Origin: Streptomyces misionensis
GTDB lineage: Bacteria > Actinomycetota > Actinomycetes > Streptomycetales > Streptomycetaceae
Direction: 5' to 3'
DNA: 40,236 nt
Assembly (NCBI RefSeq): GCF_007896895.1
Contig: NZ_VOGW01000004.1
Span: 1 to 40,236 of the forward strand
Within the stretch, counting starts at the first letter, position 1. The number at the start of each line of letters is the position of its first letter. Shown here in pieces: positions 16,701 to 24,240 of the stretch. The translations under genes and the position numbers were made by a program. Under the pieces are notes generated by a model. The model saw only the letters and a program-made list of their open reading frames with translations. It made no database searches and was not told the DNA's origin.

Positions 16701-17032
16701 GCCGCCAGCTCCCGCCAGGGGCCGGGGCGGACGGCCAGCCGGCAGGGCAGCGGCTCGCCCGGCGCCCCGGTGACGAGGCCGGTCACCACCTCCGGCTCGC
16801 CGGACAGCACGGCCAGCACCTTGGCGTGCGCGGCCAGCAGCAGCGCGCTGACCGGCACCCCCTGGCGGCGCGCCAGCCCGCGCACCGCCGTCGCCACCTC
16901 GTCCGGCACCGGCACCTCGTGCTCGGCCGTCCCGGGGGCCGGGCTCGCCGCCCAGCGCGGCACCGTGGTGGCGCCGCCGGCGGTCAGGACCCGTCGCCAG
17001 AACTCCCGGTCCGCTTCCACACGCGTTCCCAT
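13787..17032 (-). CDS. NRPS: half-condensation, adenylation, thiolation, thioesterase
   Basis: A 1081-residue single module. Residues 8-215 resemble only the C-terminal lobe of a condensation domain; the HHxxxDG motif is absent, so it cannot condense by the usual mechanism. The A domain (about 225-730) has A3 YFTSGSTGEPKG near 390, A4 CFDISLWQ, A5 NAYGLTET near 530 and A10 NGKIDRK. By hand alignment to GrsA the pocket reads D-I-W-S-S-T-A-D-D-K; the paired acidic residues suit a basic diamino acid such as Dap, but this is an inference. The T domain Ser is in GGTSLTAV near 781. The C-terminal TE (about 850-1075) has GHSSG near 909 and His in DGGHYFP, resembling type II thioesterases. Start ATG has GAGGAAGG upstream. 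Confidence 0.9.
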   Translation of the reverse strand: MGTRVEADREFWRRVLTAGGATTVPRWAASPAPGTAEHEVPVPDEVATAVRGLARRQGVPVSALLLAAHAKVLAVLSGEPEVVTGLVTGAPGEPLPCRLAVRPGPWRELAAAAGQAEAEVLAHREFPVEKLRRELGLAEPPYEVVFGPAGAARNHADDGVLQVRWSDRDGRLALRLAHRTDVLDAAAAARIGGYHLTALGLLATDPDADHDAGSLLSADEVREQLEGLAGPYRPLPDARAHELFEQRVRAHPQAVAAVQGEREWTYDELNRRANRLARALLERGLGREDVVAVVMERDLDWLAATLAVFKAGGVYLPVEPHFPAGRIAATLSRAGCRLVLTESGSTGTLDEALAAVPGARRLLVTEAYAEPHAEDDPRVPVDAGQLAYIYFTSGSTGEPKGAMCEHAGLLNHLFAKIDDLGIGEGSVVAQTAPQCFDISLWQLVSALLVGGRTLLVPQDVITDVERFVDTLADGRVAVAQLVPSYLEVVVSYLERRPRELPDLRCVSVTGEALKRELVQRWFAIRPGIRLLNAYGLTETSDDTNHEVLDRVPERVLLGRAVNNVRVLVVDERLRLVPLGAPGLIAFSGVCVGRGYVNDPERTREAYRTDPYRPGERLYLGGDWGRWHPDGKLEFLGRRDNQVKIRGFRIEIGEIENALLRVAGVRDAAVVVAERAGGSRHLIAFCAGAPRPPEELREALGAVLPAYMVPSGYHWQDALPLTANGKIDRKALTALAQQAAPAVAKAADGPLGAAERRLAAAWAQVLGVPAGQVGRTDHFFDSGGTSLTAVKLSIALDRAVSLKDITRNPVLGDLAALLDGTVREHGELLHPLAEGDGGEDTLVCFPYAGGNAVNFQPMASALAKSGITVLAVDLPGHDLAAHQEPFASIAQVAEQVTAEIVARGLTRVMLWGHSSGAAPAIETARRLADRGVRVSRVFVGAQLLGTAEQREAAVAELGGLGDAEIAARLTADGGYTELAELTEAHAEHIGAAYRHDCVAAHRYFRAALGTPAPPRLAAPVTVVVAADDPHTAGSAGDHQDWLRLAEQVELHELADGGHYFPRTRPAEAARAVLRAAVPLATS

Positions 17033-17045
17033 CGAATGGCCTTCC

Positions 17046-19640
17046 TCAACTCACGGTCGCCGCAGGGGCGTTCTCGTCGGACATGGCGGGGACGGGGGCG
17101 GCGGGCGGGCCGTCGGCCACCGGCATCTCCACCGCCGGATTGCCGCCCCACCGCGCGTGCGCGGGGACCTCCTCGCCCTTCATGAGGAAGGAGTCGGCGG
17201 CCAGCACCGCTCCCTCGCCCATCGTCACGCCGTAGTGGACATGGGCGGAGACGCCTAGCGTGCAGCCCGCACCGAGCCTGATGAAGTCGGACTTGAAGGT
17301 GCCGTCCTCCTGCGAGTGGCACTGGACCTTGCTGCCCGCGTTGAGGGTGCAGTGGTCGCCGATGACCGCGAGGGTCCGGTCGGTCACGTAGCAGCCGTCG
17401 TCGAACACCATGCGGCCCACGCGCACGCCCATCAGCCGCCACACCAGGCTCTTGAAGGGGGTGCCGTTGAAGATGTTCAGCCACTGCGAGGGAACCTTCC
17501 ACAGCCGCTCGATCTGCCAGAAGGTCCGGTCGTAGATGGAGCACAACTCGGGCCGCAGGCCCCGGAACTTCGTCAGGCAGCGCTCCAGCACGATGTAGTA
17601 CACGGTGGAGAAGGTGAGCGTGAGCGCCAGGTATCCCGCTATCACCACGTTCCCGACCGTGCCGTACAGATCCACCGAGGCGAGCGCGAGCAGGGTGAGC
17701 CCGAAGACGTGCAGCCAGCGCGCGAACAGCATCCAGGCCATGGAGCGCAGGTTGTAGCGGTTCTTCGCGCCGAGCCGGCGGCGCAGTTCGTCACCCTCGC
17801 GCAGATGGTCGAAGCGGGCGTCGCGGTCGACGGAGCGCGGGATCTCGAAGCACGGCGAACCGAGCAGCCCCACGCCCTGCCGGACCTCGCCGTCCAGCGG
17901 GATCATCACCTTGGTCGCCAGCAGGCAGTTCTCGCCGATCCTGGCGCCGGGCGGATAGGCGATGTTGTTGCCCAGGAAGCTGCGCGCGCCGATCGACACC
18001 CGCGACACCTTGAACGACGTGGCGGAGTACTCCGCGCTCATGATCGACAGCCCGTCGGCCACCATGGTGCCGCTGCCGACCGAGACGTGCAGCGGGGTCT
18101 CGTGCTGCACCTCGGTCCCGAAGTTCGAGCCGGTCTGCTCCACGTGCGACAGGTCGTATCCGAGGCCGCGCAGATAGTGCACGATGAACGAGCTGTCACC
18201 GAACAGCCAGGCGAAGAACTTGATGTTCGTCAGATGGACCGTCACCCGGTGCAGCGCGTAGTGGAAGCCGTAGAGCGGATAGACCCGGTCGGGCTTGACG
18301 AACAGCCCCAGCAGCCGCGGCACGGTGTACAGGACGGCCAGCCCCAGCACCAGGAAACCGGTGAACATGACGAGGGAGACCACCGCCGCGTCCGACAGCA
18401 GGTCCAGCGGCGTCAGCGAGTCCGTGTCCGGGTCGATCCGCTTGTCGAAGAGCGGCACCTCGATGCACAGCATGTAGATACCGCCGACGGCCAACGGCAC
18501 GTAGAGGAAAAGGAGTTGGAGCAGCGTGCCGCAGCCGAACCAGACCCGCCGCAAGGTGCCGCACGGGGCGGGAGTGACCCGCACGTAGTCGGTCCGGGCC
18601 GGCTCGGCGGGGGAGCCGTGCCAGCGCTCGCCGGCCGGCACCGACTGGCCCCGGTGCAGCGCCGAGGCGTGCCCGAGCTGCGCCCCGTCGCCGATCGAGG
18701 TGTCGATGTCCAGGGTGGTCTTCTCCCCGACGAACACGTCCCGGCCGATGGTGACCGGGCCGGTCTGGATGCGTCCGGCATGGGCCCGGTAGGCGAGCAG
18801 GAAGCAGTCCTTGCGGATCACCGTCCCCGCGCCGATCGTCACCAGGTCGGTGCAGACCGGGAGGGTGTGGGAGAGGATCGTGACCCCCTTGCCGATCCGC
18901 GCGCCCAGGGCCCGCAGGTACAGCACGTACAGGGGGGTGCCCGCGAGGAAGACCATCGGGTTCGCGTGCAGGAGTACCTTGACCAGCCAGAAGCGCATGT
19001 ACGCGAGGCCCCAGACGGGGAACTCGCCCGCCTTCCAGCGGCCGACCAGCACCCACTTCGCGAGGACGGGGAACGCGCACAGGGCGAGGAACCCGGCGCC
19101 GCCGAACAGCAGCGACCGCAGATAGGTGTCGACGATCCCCGAACCGTCGGAGACCCACTCGTACCCGGTGGCGGTGGCGAGGCCCGAGACGAGGGAGTAG
19201 CCGAGGAAGGCCAGCAACTGGAAGGTCCCGCAGAGGAAATGGGTCAGCCGGCCGGCGCGGGTGACCGGCTCGGGCGGTACGACGGGTGCCGCCGGTGCCG
19301 GCCGGGACGCGGCCGTCGGTGCGGCCGGTGCGGGAGCGGGCGGGGCCAGGGCCTCGGCCAGGCTGCGGATGGTCGGGTACCGGTAGATGTCCCGCATGGA
19401 CGGGGACGGCAGATCCGGCCGCTTGCGCAGCCGCGCGCAGAACTGGGCCATGACCAGGGAGTTGGCTCCCAGATCGGTGAAGAAGTGACTGTCCAGTGGG
19501 ACGTGTTCGGCGTCGACGACCTCGGCCAGCGCATCCGCGAGTCTGCTCTCGGTCTCTGTTCTGTCCGGGCCGGCGCCGCTCACGGTGAGGGCAGGTGCGT
19601 CCGGCCCGCTTATATCGATCTCGGAGGACTGCTCCACCAT
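17046..19640 (-). CDS. Pls/PosA-like membrane synthetase lacking an adenylation domain
   Basis: An 864-residue protein. The start ATG 19640 (MVEQSSEIDIS) has AGGAGAT upstream. Residues about 25-105 are a carrier domain with phosphopantetheine Ser in LGANSLVMAQ near residue 60. Then come three pairs of hydrophobic helices (about 130-195, 367-445 and 635-690), alternating with three left-handed beta-helix (hexapeptide) regions at about 245-345, 505-600 and 733-835, with repeated IG-x-[GN]-x-x patterns such as TIGAGTVIRKD, SIGARSFLGNN and LGAGCTLGV. This T-TM-C1-TM-C2-TM-C3 order is that of the C-terminal half of epsilon-polylysine synthetase (Pls), which joins amino acids iteratively. The A domain usually at the N-terminus is missing. 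It is the first gene of the operon, 13 bp before the NRPS. Confidence 0.88.
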   Translation of the reverse strand: MVEQSSEIDISGPDAPALTVSGAGPDRTETESRLADALAEVVDAEHVPLDSHFFTDLGANSLVMAQFCARLRKRPDLPSPSMRDIYRYPTIRSLAEALAPPAPAPAAPTAASRPAPAAPVVPPEPVTRAGRLTHFLCGTFQLLAFLGYSLVSGLATATGYEWVSDGSGIVDTYLRSLLFGGAGFLALCAFPVLAKWVLVGRWKAGEFPVWGLAYMRFWLVKVLLHANPMVFLAGTPLYVLYLRALGARIGKGVTILSHTLPVCTDLVTIGAGTVIRKDCFLLAYRAHAGRIQTGPVTIGRDVFVGEKTTLDIDTSIGDGAQLGHASALHRGQSVPAGERWHGSPAEPARTDYVRVTPAPCGTLRRVWFGCGTLLQLLFLYVPLAVGGIYMLCIEVPLFDKRIDPDTDSLTPLDLLSDAAVVSLVMFTGFLVLGLAVLYTVPRLLGLFVKPDRVYPLYGFHYALHRVTVHLTNIKFFAWLFGDSSFIVHYLRGLGYDLSHVEQTGSNFGTEVQHETPLHVSVGSGTMVADGLSIMSAEYSATSFKVSRVSIGARSFLGNNIAYPPGARIGENCLLATKVMIPLDGEVRQGVGLLGSPCFEIPRSVDRDARFDHLREGDELRRRLGAKNRYNLRSMAWMLFARWLHVFGLTLLALASVDLYGTVGNVVIAGYLALTLTFSTVYYIVLERCLTKFRGLRPELCSIYDRTFWQIERLWKVPSQWLNIFNGTPFKSLVWRLMGVRVGRMVFDDGCYVTDRTLAVIGDHCTLNAGSKVQCHSQEDGTFKSDFIRLGAGCTLGVSAHVHYGVTMGEGAVLAADSFLMKGEEVPAHARWGGNPAVEMPVADGPPAAPVPAMSDENAPAATVS

Positions 19641-20275
19641 TCGATCTCCTGGAGAACGTTGTGGATCGCTGATGCACATACCTGATCAACAACCGCCAAT
19701 TCAGTGTGGACAGGGCACCGTAAGCCTGTCATTTCGAACCAATCGACCGACTCGCCGGAAATGTCCGACGGAACCGTTTTCCTTGGCTGTTCGGGGCCTG
19801 GTGGGCCCGCGGATCACCCGAATGGGGGTTCACTCGTGCGGCAGGGGGATGTGTCAGGACGGCGGGGTCGCACCGACGGTCGCCCGTGCCCCACCGTGCG
19901 GCCCGGCCAACACCACGACCACGTCCGGCAGATTGCCGGCGCGGTCGGTGAAGTCGGCCAGGATCGCGAAGGACTTGGCGAGGCCCGCGGGGTCCCGGGC
20001 GGTGCCCCGGTTCGCGGCCCGGCCGTCACCGCCGAGGGTGCCGACTCCGGGGCGCGCGTCCTGGCGGCGTCCACCCCGTCCTCGGCCGTCGATGCCGCGC
20101 CCGGCCTCCGCCGACGCCGAGGAGGTCGCGTCGGTTCCCCGACCGGCGCGTACGCCTGTGAACAGGGGCTCCGCCCACAACGGGTGTCGTCGCCGGGCGG
20201 GCCGGGGCGGTCTGTCGGATAGTGGGGAGGGGACCAGGTCCCAGGCAGCAGCCCGTCCCGGCACAGGAGGCCCGG
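19641..20275. other. Non-coding region upstream of the Dap operon, with possible gene remnant
   Basis: About 635 bp without a convincing intact gene. The part next to the Pls-like gene (19660-19760) is the least GC-rich DNA in the area and should hold the operon promoter; it contains TGATCA and TTCGAA palindromes but no iron box that I can recognise. On the minus strand, 19854 to about 19990 reads as plausible protein (AKSFAILADFTDRAGN, then LPDVVVVLAGPHGGARATV), while its upstream extension is nonsense-like, so it may be the tail of a decayed gene. GATAGT at 20213-20218 area may be the -10 for the lipoprotein gene. Confidence 0.35.
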
Positions 20276-20611
20276 ATGCCCTCTTCACGGTCGCTGGCCG
20301 CGCTCGCCGGCATCGCGGTGCTCGGCATCGCGCTCACCGCCTGCCAGGACCAGTCGTCCGGCCTGATCGTGGCCCGGCGCGACGGACGGATCGTGCAGAG
20401 CCTCACGAACCCGCCGAGCCACGGATGCCACCGCTTCCCCGAGGGCGTCACCCAGGTCACCAACCAGACCCAGAGCAGCCTCCTGCTGTACACGACGCCC
20501 GATTGCAGCGTGCCCGCGGGCGGCCAGAGCGTGTTCCTGGACATCGGGGCGACGGACCAGGTCGCGAGGTCGGCCGGCCAGTGGAACAGCTTCTCCTTCG
20601 CTCCGGAGTGA
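20276..20611 (+). CDS. Small putative lipoprotein, paralogue of the protein at 32227
   Basis: A 111-residue protein. The ATG at 20276 has AGGAGG at 20265-20270, which decides the start. A signal peptide with the lipobox LTAC puts the lipidated Cys near residue 22 (ALAGIAVLGIALTAC). The mature part has two further Cys in SHGCHRFPEG and TTPDCSVPAGG, with V-x-N-x-T-x4-LLLY between. The same pattern (HGC, then V-x-N-x-T, a Tyr strand, Cys, then P/G) occurs in the secreted protein at 32227-32547. No function is recognised; the size and two conserved Cys suggest a small disulfide-bonded beta-sandwich at the cell surface. Confidence 0.8.
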   Translation: MPSSRSLAALAGIAVLGIALTACQDQSSGLIVARRDGRIVQSLTNPPSHGCHRFPEGVTQVTNQTQSSLLLYTTPDCSVPAGGQSVFLDIGATDQVARSAGQWNSFSFAPE

Positions 20612-20735
20612 CGATCCGGGCGCCCGGTCCGCCGGCCGGGCGCCGAAACCGGTACGCCGAAGAGGCGGACAGGAACCGGCCACCCCCGCTCCGGTGATGC
20701 CTCGCCCCGGCGGGCGCGGCCGGAGGGGAGTACCG

Positions 20736-21352
20736 GTGGCCGAGCCGTTCGGGCGCCGCGCGCCGAGCCGGTGGGGCGAGGGAGCGGCCCTGAAGGAGGA
20801 GATGCCGGCGGCCGCCGCACGGCTGCCGGCCGAGCCGGGCCGGCCCCGGGCGCTGTCGCTGCGGGCGGCCGTCCGGGAGACCGGGATCTGCGCGCCCGGC
20901 CCCTGTCCGCACGTCGAGGACCGCTCGGAACCGGTCGCGACCGTGACGCGCCGGGCCTGCGGGAAACGCGTCACGCAGCCGCGCGCGACCCGGGCTCGCG
21001 CGGCGGTCCACGGGCCCCGCGAGGCCCTGCGGGCGAAGGGCCGGCGGTATTGCGCCTTTGCGCTGGAGAACCCCGGCGCCACCGGCTGATGTTCGGCGTG
21101 GGGCGGATCACCGGCCCCCGCGGACAGCCGGCCGCGCACCCGGTGACGCTGGTGCTCGGGGCCCGGCAGGAGGCCCCGGCCGCGCTCCCGTCCCCGCGTC
21201 CCGCCCAGGTGGACGGCGGGCGGGACGCTTTGCCGCGGTGGTCCGCCCCACACGGCATCGGCACCATCGTCAGGGCCCTCCCGGGCGAGGCCGACCCGGA
21301 CGGCCTCGCGCGGCGCGCCGACGAACTGCTCGCCCGCATCGTGGCCGGATAG
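20736..21352 (+). pseudogene. Frameshifted, decayed TetR-family regulator (WHG-type C-domain)
   Basis: From GTG 20736 (SD GGAGGGGAG just upstream) the frame reads LKEEMPAAAARLPAEPG, ALSLRAAVRETGICAPG and HVEDRSEPVATVTRRA, which is a TetR HTH (usually AALRLLAEHG, LSLRAVAREAGISAPS, YLHFADRSEL) with several helix-breaking changes. It continues YCAFALENPGATG and stops at 21087-21089. One frame over, from about 21080, the expected continuation HRLMFGVGRI appears and runs to a stop at 21350-21352 with a WHG-like 'PRWSAPHGIGTIVRALPG'. So a one-base shift near 21075-21083 splits the gene. It lies 111 bp upstream of the P450 operon on the same strand and may once have regulated it. Confidence 0.75.
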
Positions 21353-21375
21353 CGACGGCGAACCCCTCGGCACCG

Positions 21376-21403
21376 TTGACGCGCCCCTCACCGTCCATAA
21401 AGT
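21376..21403 (+). promoter_or_regulatory. Possible promoter of the P450 operon
   Basis: TTGACG at 21376-21381 and TAAAGT at 21398-21403 are separated by 16 bp in an otherwise AT-richer patch. This places transcription start near 21410, within or next to the inverted repeat at 21415-21438. Confidence 0.4.
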
Positions 21404-21414
21404 TGCCTGAAGCA

Positions 21415-21438
21415 CCTAACACTGCGAGGAGTGTTGGG
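21415..21438. promoter_or_regulatory. Inverted repeat operator at the P450 promoter
   Basis: CCTAACACT at 21415-21423 and AGTGTTGGG at 21430-21438 are inverted repeats with 8 of 9 matching pairs and a 6-bp spacer. The size and position just after the -10 are typical of a TetR-type operator. The adjacent TetR gene is broken, so either another regulator binds here or the site is an orphan. Confidence 0.55.
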
Positions 21439-21462
21439 TGGGCCCTTGCCGAGGAGGCAGGT

Positions 21463-22692
21463 ATGACCGAGACAGTCGAGCACGCGCCGACCGGGCTCCC
21501 CGAGCACCCCATGCCCCGCGCGACCGGATGCCCCTTCGACCCACTCCCCGCCCTGCGCGACCTCCAGGCGCGGCGGCCCGTCTCCCGGGTGCGCATCTGG
21601 GACGGCAGCAGCCCCTGGCTGATCACCCGCCACGAGGACGTGCGCGCCCTGCTCGGCGATCCCCGCATCAGCGCCGACCCCAGGCGCCCCGGCTACCCCC
21701 ATCGCACCGCCGCGACCAGGGCGCGGGACCAGGTCCGCAGCAGCTTCATCACCCTCGACGACCCCGAGCACGCCCGGCTGCGCCGCATGGTGACGGCCCC
21801 CTTCACGATCAAGAAGATGGAGGCCCTGCGGCCGTCCGTGCAGCGCGTCGTGGACGACCTGATCGACCGGATGCTCGCCGGCCCCAACCCCGTCGACCTG
21901 GTCGAGGCGTTCGCGCTGCCCGTGCCCAGTCTGGTGATCTGCGCCCTGCTCGGTGTGCCCTACGCGGACCACGACTTCTTCCAGCGCAACACCCAGGTCC
22001 TGGTGCGCCGTACCTCGACCGAGGACGACGTGCGCACCGCGAACGAGGCGCTCACCGCCTACCTGGAGGACCTGCTGGCCGCCAAACAGGCCGAGCCCGA
22101 GGACGACCTGCTGTCCGTGCTCGCCGAGCAGCGCGTGGCGACCGGCGAACTGACCCGTCGTCAAGCAGCCGACATGGGCGTGCTGTTGCTCGCGGCCGGG
22201 CACGAGACCACCGCCAACATGATCGCGCTGGGCACCCTCGCACTGCTGGAGCACCCGGACCAACTCGCCCTGCTGCGCGACGGGGCCGAGCCCAAGCAGG
22301 TCGCCGCGGCCGTCGAGGAACTGCTGCGCTACCTCAACATCACCCACTCCGGGCGGCGCCGGGTCGCGCTGGAGGACATCGAGATCGGCGGCGAGCTGAT
22401 CCGCGCGGGCGACGGCGTCATCCTCGCCAACGACATCGCCAACCGGGACCCGGACGCCTTCCCCGACCCCGACCGGCTCGACCTCGGCCGCGACGCCCGC
22501 CGGCACGTCGCCTTCGGTTACGGCGTCCACCAGTGCCTCGGCCAGCCGCTCGCCCGCATCGAGCTCCAGGTCGTCTACAACACCCTCTACACCCGTGTCC
22601 CCACCCTGGCGCTGGCGACCGGCATCGACCAACTGGAGTTCAAGCACGACGGGTTCGTCTACGGCGTCTACGAACTCCCCGTCACCTGGTAG
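21463..22692 (+). CDS. Cytochrome P450 (CYP105-like)
   Basis: A 409-residue soluble bacterial P450. The ATG at 21463 has GAGGAGG upstream. Motifs: N-terminal 'CPFDPLPALRDLQARRPVSRV', C-helix region 'LDDPEHARLRRMVTAPFTIKKM', I-helix LLLAAGHETTAN near 242 with the acid-alcohol pair (E-T) present, K-helix EELLR near 285, and the heme loop FGYGVHQCLGQPLAR with the Cys ligand near 358. The overall pattern recalls the CYP105 family, which is often xenobiotic- or macrolide-oxidising in Streptomyces; the substrate cannot be inferred. It heads an operon with its own 3Fe-4S ferredoxin (33 bp downstream) and reductase, giving a self-sufficient class I electron chain. Confidence 0.95.
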   Translation: MTETVEHAPTGLPEHPMPRATGCPFDPLPALRDLQARRPVSRVRIWDGSSPWLITRHEDVRALLGDPRISADPRRPGYPHRTAATRARDQVRSSFITLDDPEHARLRRMVTAPFTIKKMEALRPSVQRVVDDLIDRMLAGPNPVDLVEAFALPVPSLVICALLGVPYADHDFFQRNTQVLVRRTSTEDDVRTANEALTAYLEDLLAAKQAEPEDDLLSVLAEQRVATGELTRRQAADMGVLLLAAGHETTANMIALGTLALLEHPDQLALLRDGAEPKQVAAAVEELLRYLNITHSGRRRVALEDIEIGGELIRAGDGVILANDIANRDPDAFPDPDRLDLGRDARRHVAFGYGVHQCLGQPLARIELQVVYNTLYTRVPTLALATGIDQLEFKHDGFVYGVYELPVTW

Positions 22693-22725
22693 CACTCGCA
22701 CTCCGAGCGAAACGAGGAACAGACC

Positions 22726-22920
22726 ATGCGTGTGGAAGTCGACCAGCCCAAGTGCGTGGCGTCCGGGCAGTGCGTCCTGGTGGCCCCCGAGGTCTTCGAC
22801 CAGGACGACGACGGCATCGTGGTGCTGCTGGACACCGAACCCGGTGCCGAACACGAGGAGGCCGTACGGGAGTCGGCGGCCATCTGCCCGGCCGCCGCGA
22901 TCCGGCTGGTCCAGGAGTGA
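22726..22920 (+). CDS. 3Fe-4S ferredoxin, P450 redox partner
   Basis: A 64-residue ferredoxin with Cys10, Cys16 and Cys54-Pro (C-x5-C...CP). The second Cys of a 4Fe-4S set is replaced, so a [3Fe-4S] cluster is expected, as in ferredoxins that feed CYP105-type P450s. The central acidic stretch (FDQDDDG) would be a partner-docking surface. AGGAAC-like SD precedes the ATG. Its stop overlaps the GTG of the reductase gene by 4 nt, so the two are coupled. Confidence 0.95.
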   Translation: MRVEVDQPKCVASGQCVLVAPEVFDQDDDGIVVLLDTEPGAEHEEAVRESAAICPAAAIRLVQE

Positions 22921-24152
22921 CGGCCGCGCCCCCGCGCCGCATCGTCGTCGTGGGCGCCTCGGCGGCCGGTCTGTCGGCCGCCGAGACCCTGCGCCGCCAG
23001 GGCTACGACGGGTCGCTGACCCTCGTCGGCCGAGAACCCCACCCGCCCTACGACCGCCCACCGCTGTCCAAGCAGATCCTGGACGGCACCTGGGAGCCCG
23101 AACGGGTGCGCCTGCGCAGCCCGGCCGACCTGGACGCACTCGGCCTGGACCTGCGGCTCGGCGTCCCCGCCGCCGCCCTCGCCCCGGCCGCGCGCACGGT
23201 CACGCTCGCCGACGGCACCGAACTCGGCTACGACGGCCTGATCATCGCCACCGGGGTCCGGCCGCGCCGCCTGCCCGGGTGCGGCACCCCGGGCGTGCAC
23301 GTCCTGCGGGATCTGAAGGACGCACTCGCCCTGCGTGAGCGGCTGGCGGCCGGGGGCCGGCTGGTCGTGGTGGGCGCCGGGTTCCTCGGCGCGGAGGTCG
23401 CCTCCGCCGCCCGGTCCCTCGGCGTGGCCGTCACCCTCGTCGAGCCGTCCCCGGTCCCGCTGGCCCACGCCGTCGGGCGGCAGGCGGGCGCACAGCTGGC
23501 CCGGCTCCACCGCGACAACGGCGTGGACCTGCGCACCGGCACCAAGGCAACCGGGATCACCACCGGGGCGGGCCGGGCCACCGGCGTCCGGCTCGACGAC
23601 GGCACCGCGGTCGTCGCCGACGACGTGCTGGTCGCCGTCGGCTCCGCGCCCAACACCGACTGGCTGCGCGGCAGCGGCCTGCCGGTGGGCGACGGCGTGG
23701 AGTGCGACCGGTACGGCGCCGCCGCGCCGGGCGTCTACGCCGCGGGGGACGTGGCCCGCTGGTACAACCCGCTGTTCGGCACCAGGATGCGCGTCGAGCA
23801 CCGTACCAACGCCGCCGAGCAGGGCATGGCCGTCGCCCGCAACCTCCTCGACCCCGAGCGGGCCAGGCCGTTCGCCCCGGTGCCCTACTTCTGGTCGGAC
23901 CAGTACGGCCTCCGGGTCCAGGCCTTCGGGTACCTGAGGGGCCACGACGAGGCCCGGGTGGTCGACGGCACCCCGGCCGACGGCCGCTTCCTGGTCGCCT
24001 ACCGCACGGGGGACCGGCTCACCGGAGCGCTCGGCGTGGGCATGCCCCCGCGCGCCCTGCGCCCGTGGCGCGCGGCGATCGCGGCCGCGGCCGACTGGCG
24101 GACGGCGACCGCCGGTTCCCCGGACGGAGCAGCCGAACCGAGCCGGGCTTGA
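22917..24152 (+). CDS. NAD(P)H-dependent ferredoxin reductase (FAD), P450 redox partner
   Basis: A 411-residue reductase from GTG 22917 ([23 protein letters not shown]). The FAD-binding Rossmann motif is [14 protein letters not shown] at about 9-23, followed by the family signature [10 protein letters not shown]; the second, NAD(P)-binding Rossmann motif is [16 protein letters not shown] near 149; the FAD contact [13 protein letters not shown] lies near 276. The C-terminal dimer/clamp domain '[16 protein letters not shown]' is typical of putidaredoxin-reductase-type proteins. It would pass electrons from NAD(P)H to the ferredoxin. It is the last gene of the P450 operon and ends 88 bp before dnaK. 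Confidence 0.95.
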   Translation: MTAAPPRRIVVVGASAAGLSAAETLRRQGYDGSLTLVGREPHPPYDRPPLSKQILDGTWEPERVRLRSPADLDALGLDLRLGVPAAALAPAARTVTLADGTELGYDGLIIATGVRPRRLPGCGTPGVHVLRDLKDALALRERLAAGGRLVVVGAGFLGAEVASAARSLGVAVTLVEPSPVPLAHAVGRQAGAQLARLHRDNGVDLRTGTKATGITTGAGRATGVRLDDGTAVVADDVLVAVGSAPNTDWLRGSGLPVGDGVECDRYGAAAPGVYAAGDVARWYNPLFGTRMRVEHRTNAAEQGMAVARNLLDPERARPFAPVPYFWSDQYGLRVQAFGYLRGHDEARVVDGTPADGRFLVAYRTGDRLTGALGVGMPPRALRPWRAAIAAAADWRTATAGSPDGAAEPSRA

Positions 24153-24168
24153 CACGGTAAGACTCAAG
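24148..24168. promoter_or_regulatory. HAIR-like element (HspR site) upstream of dnaK
   Basis: CTTGACA at 24148-24154, a 7-bp spacer, and ACTCAAG at 24162-24168. The HAIR consensus is CTTGAGT-N7-ACTCAAG, so the right half is perfect and the left half matches in 5 of 7. TTGACA within the left half is also a perfect -35, so the site could occlude the promoter. The left part lies just beyond the stop of the reductase gene (24152) and overlaps its last codons. Confidence 0.6.
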
Positions 24169-24240
24169 TTTTATTCAGGCTCTATAGGCAAGGGGGTTCG
24201 GGGAACACGGTGGGGGAGCGACGAGACAAGGAGGTCCGCC

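Noticed and set aside
19854..20288. Intact minus-strand gene of about 144 codons
   Set aside because: Only the last ~45 codons look protein-like; the upstream part is random-looking, without start context or family signature. Noted only as a possible remnant.
21463..24152. P450 operon as part of the Dap biosynthetic cluster
   Set aside because: It lies on the opposite strand beyond a ~1.8-kb stretch with an unrelated lipoprotein and a broken TetR gene, and nothing links it to Dap chemistry. A functional link is possible but unsupported.
24148..24240. CIRCE element before dnaK
   Set aside because: No TTAGCACTC-N9-GAGTGCTAA-like repeat is present; the only fitting heat-shock element is the HAIR-like repeat.
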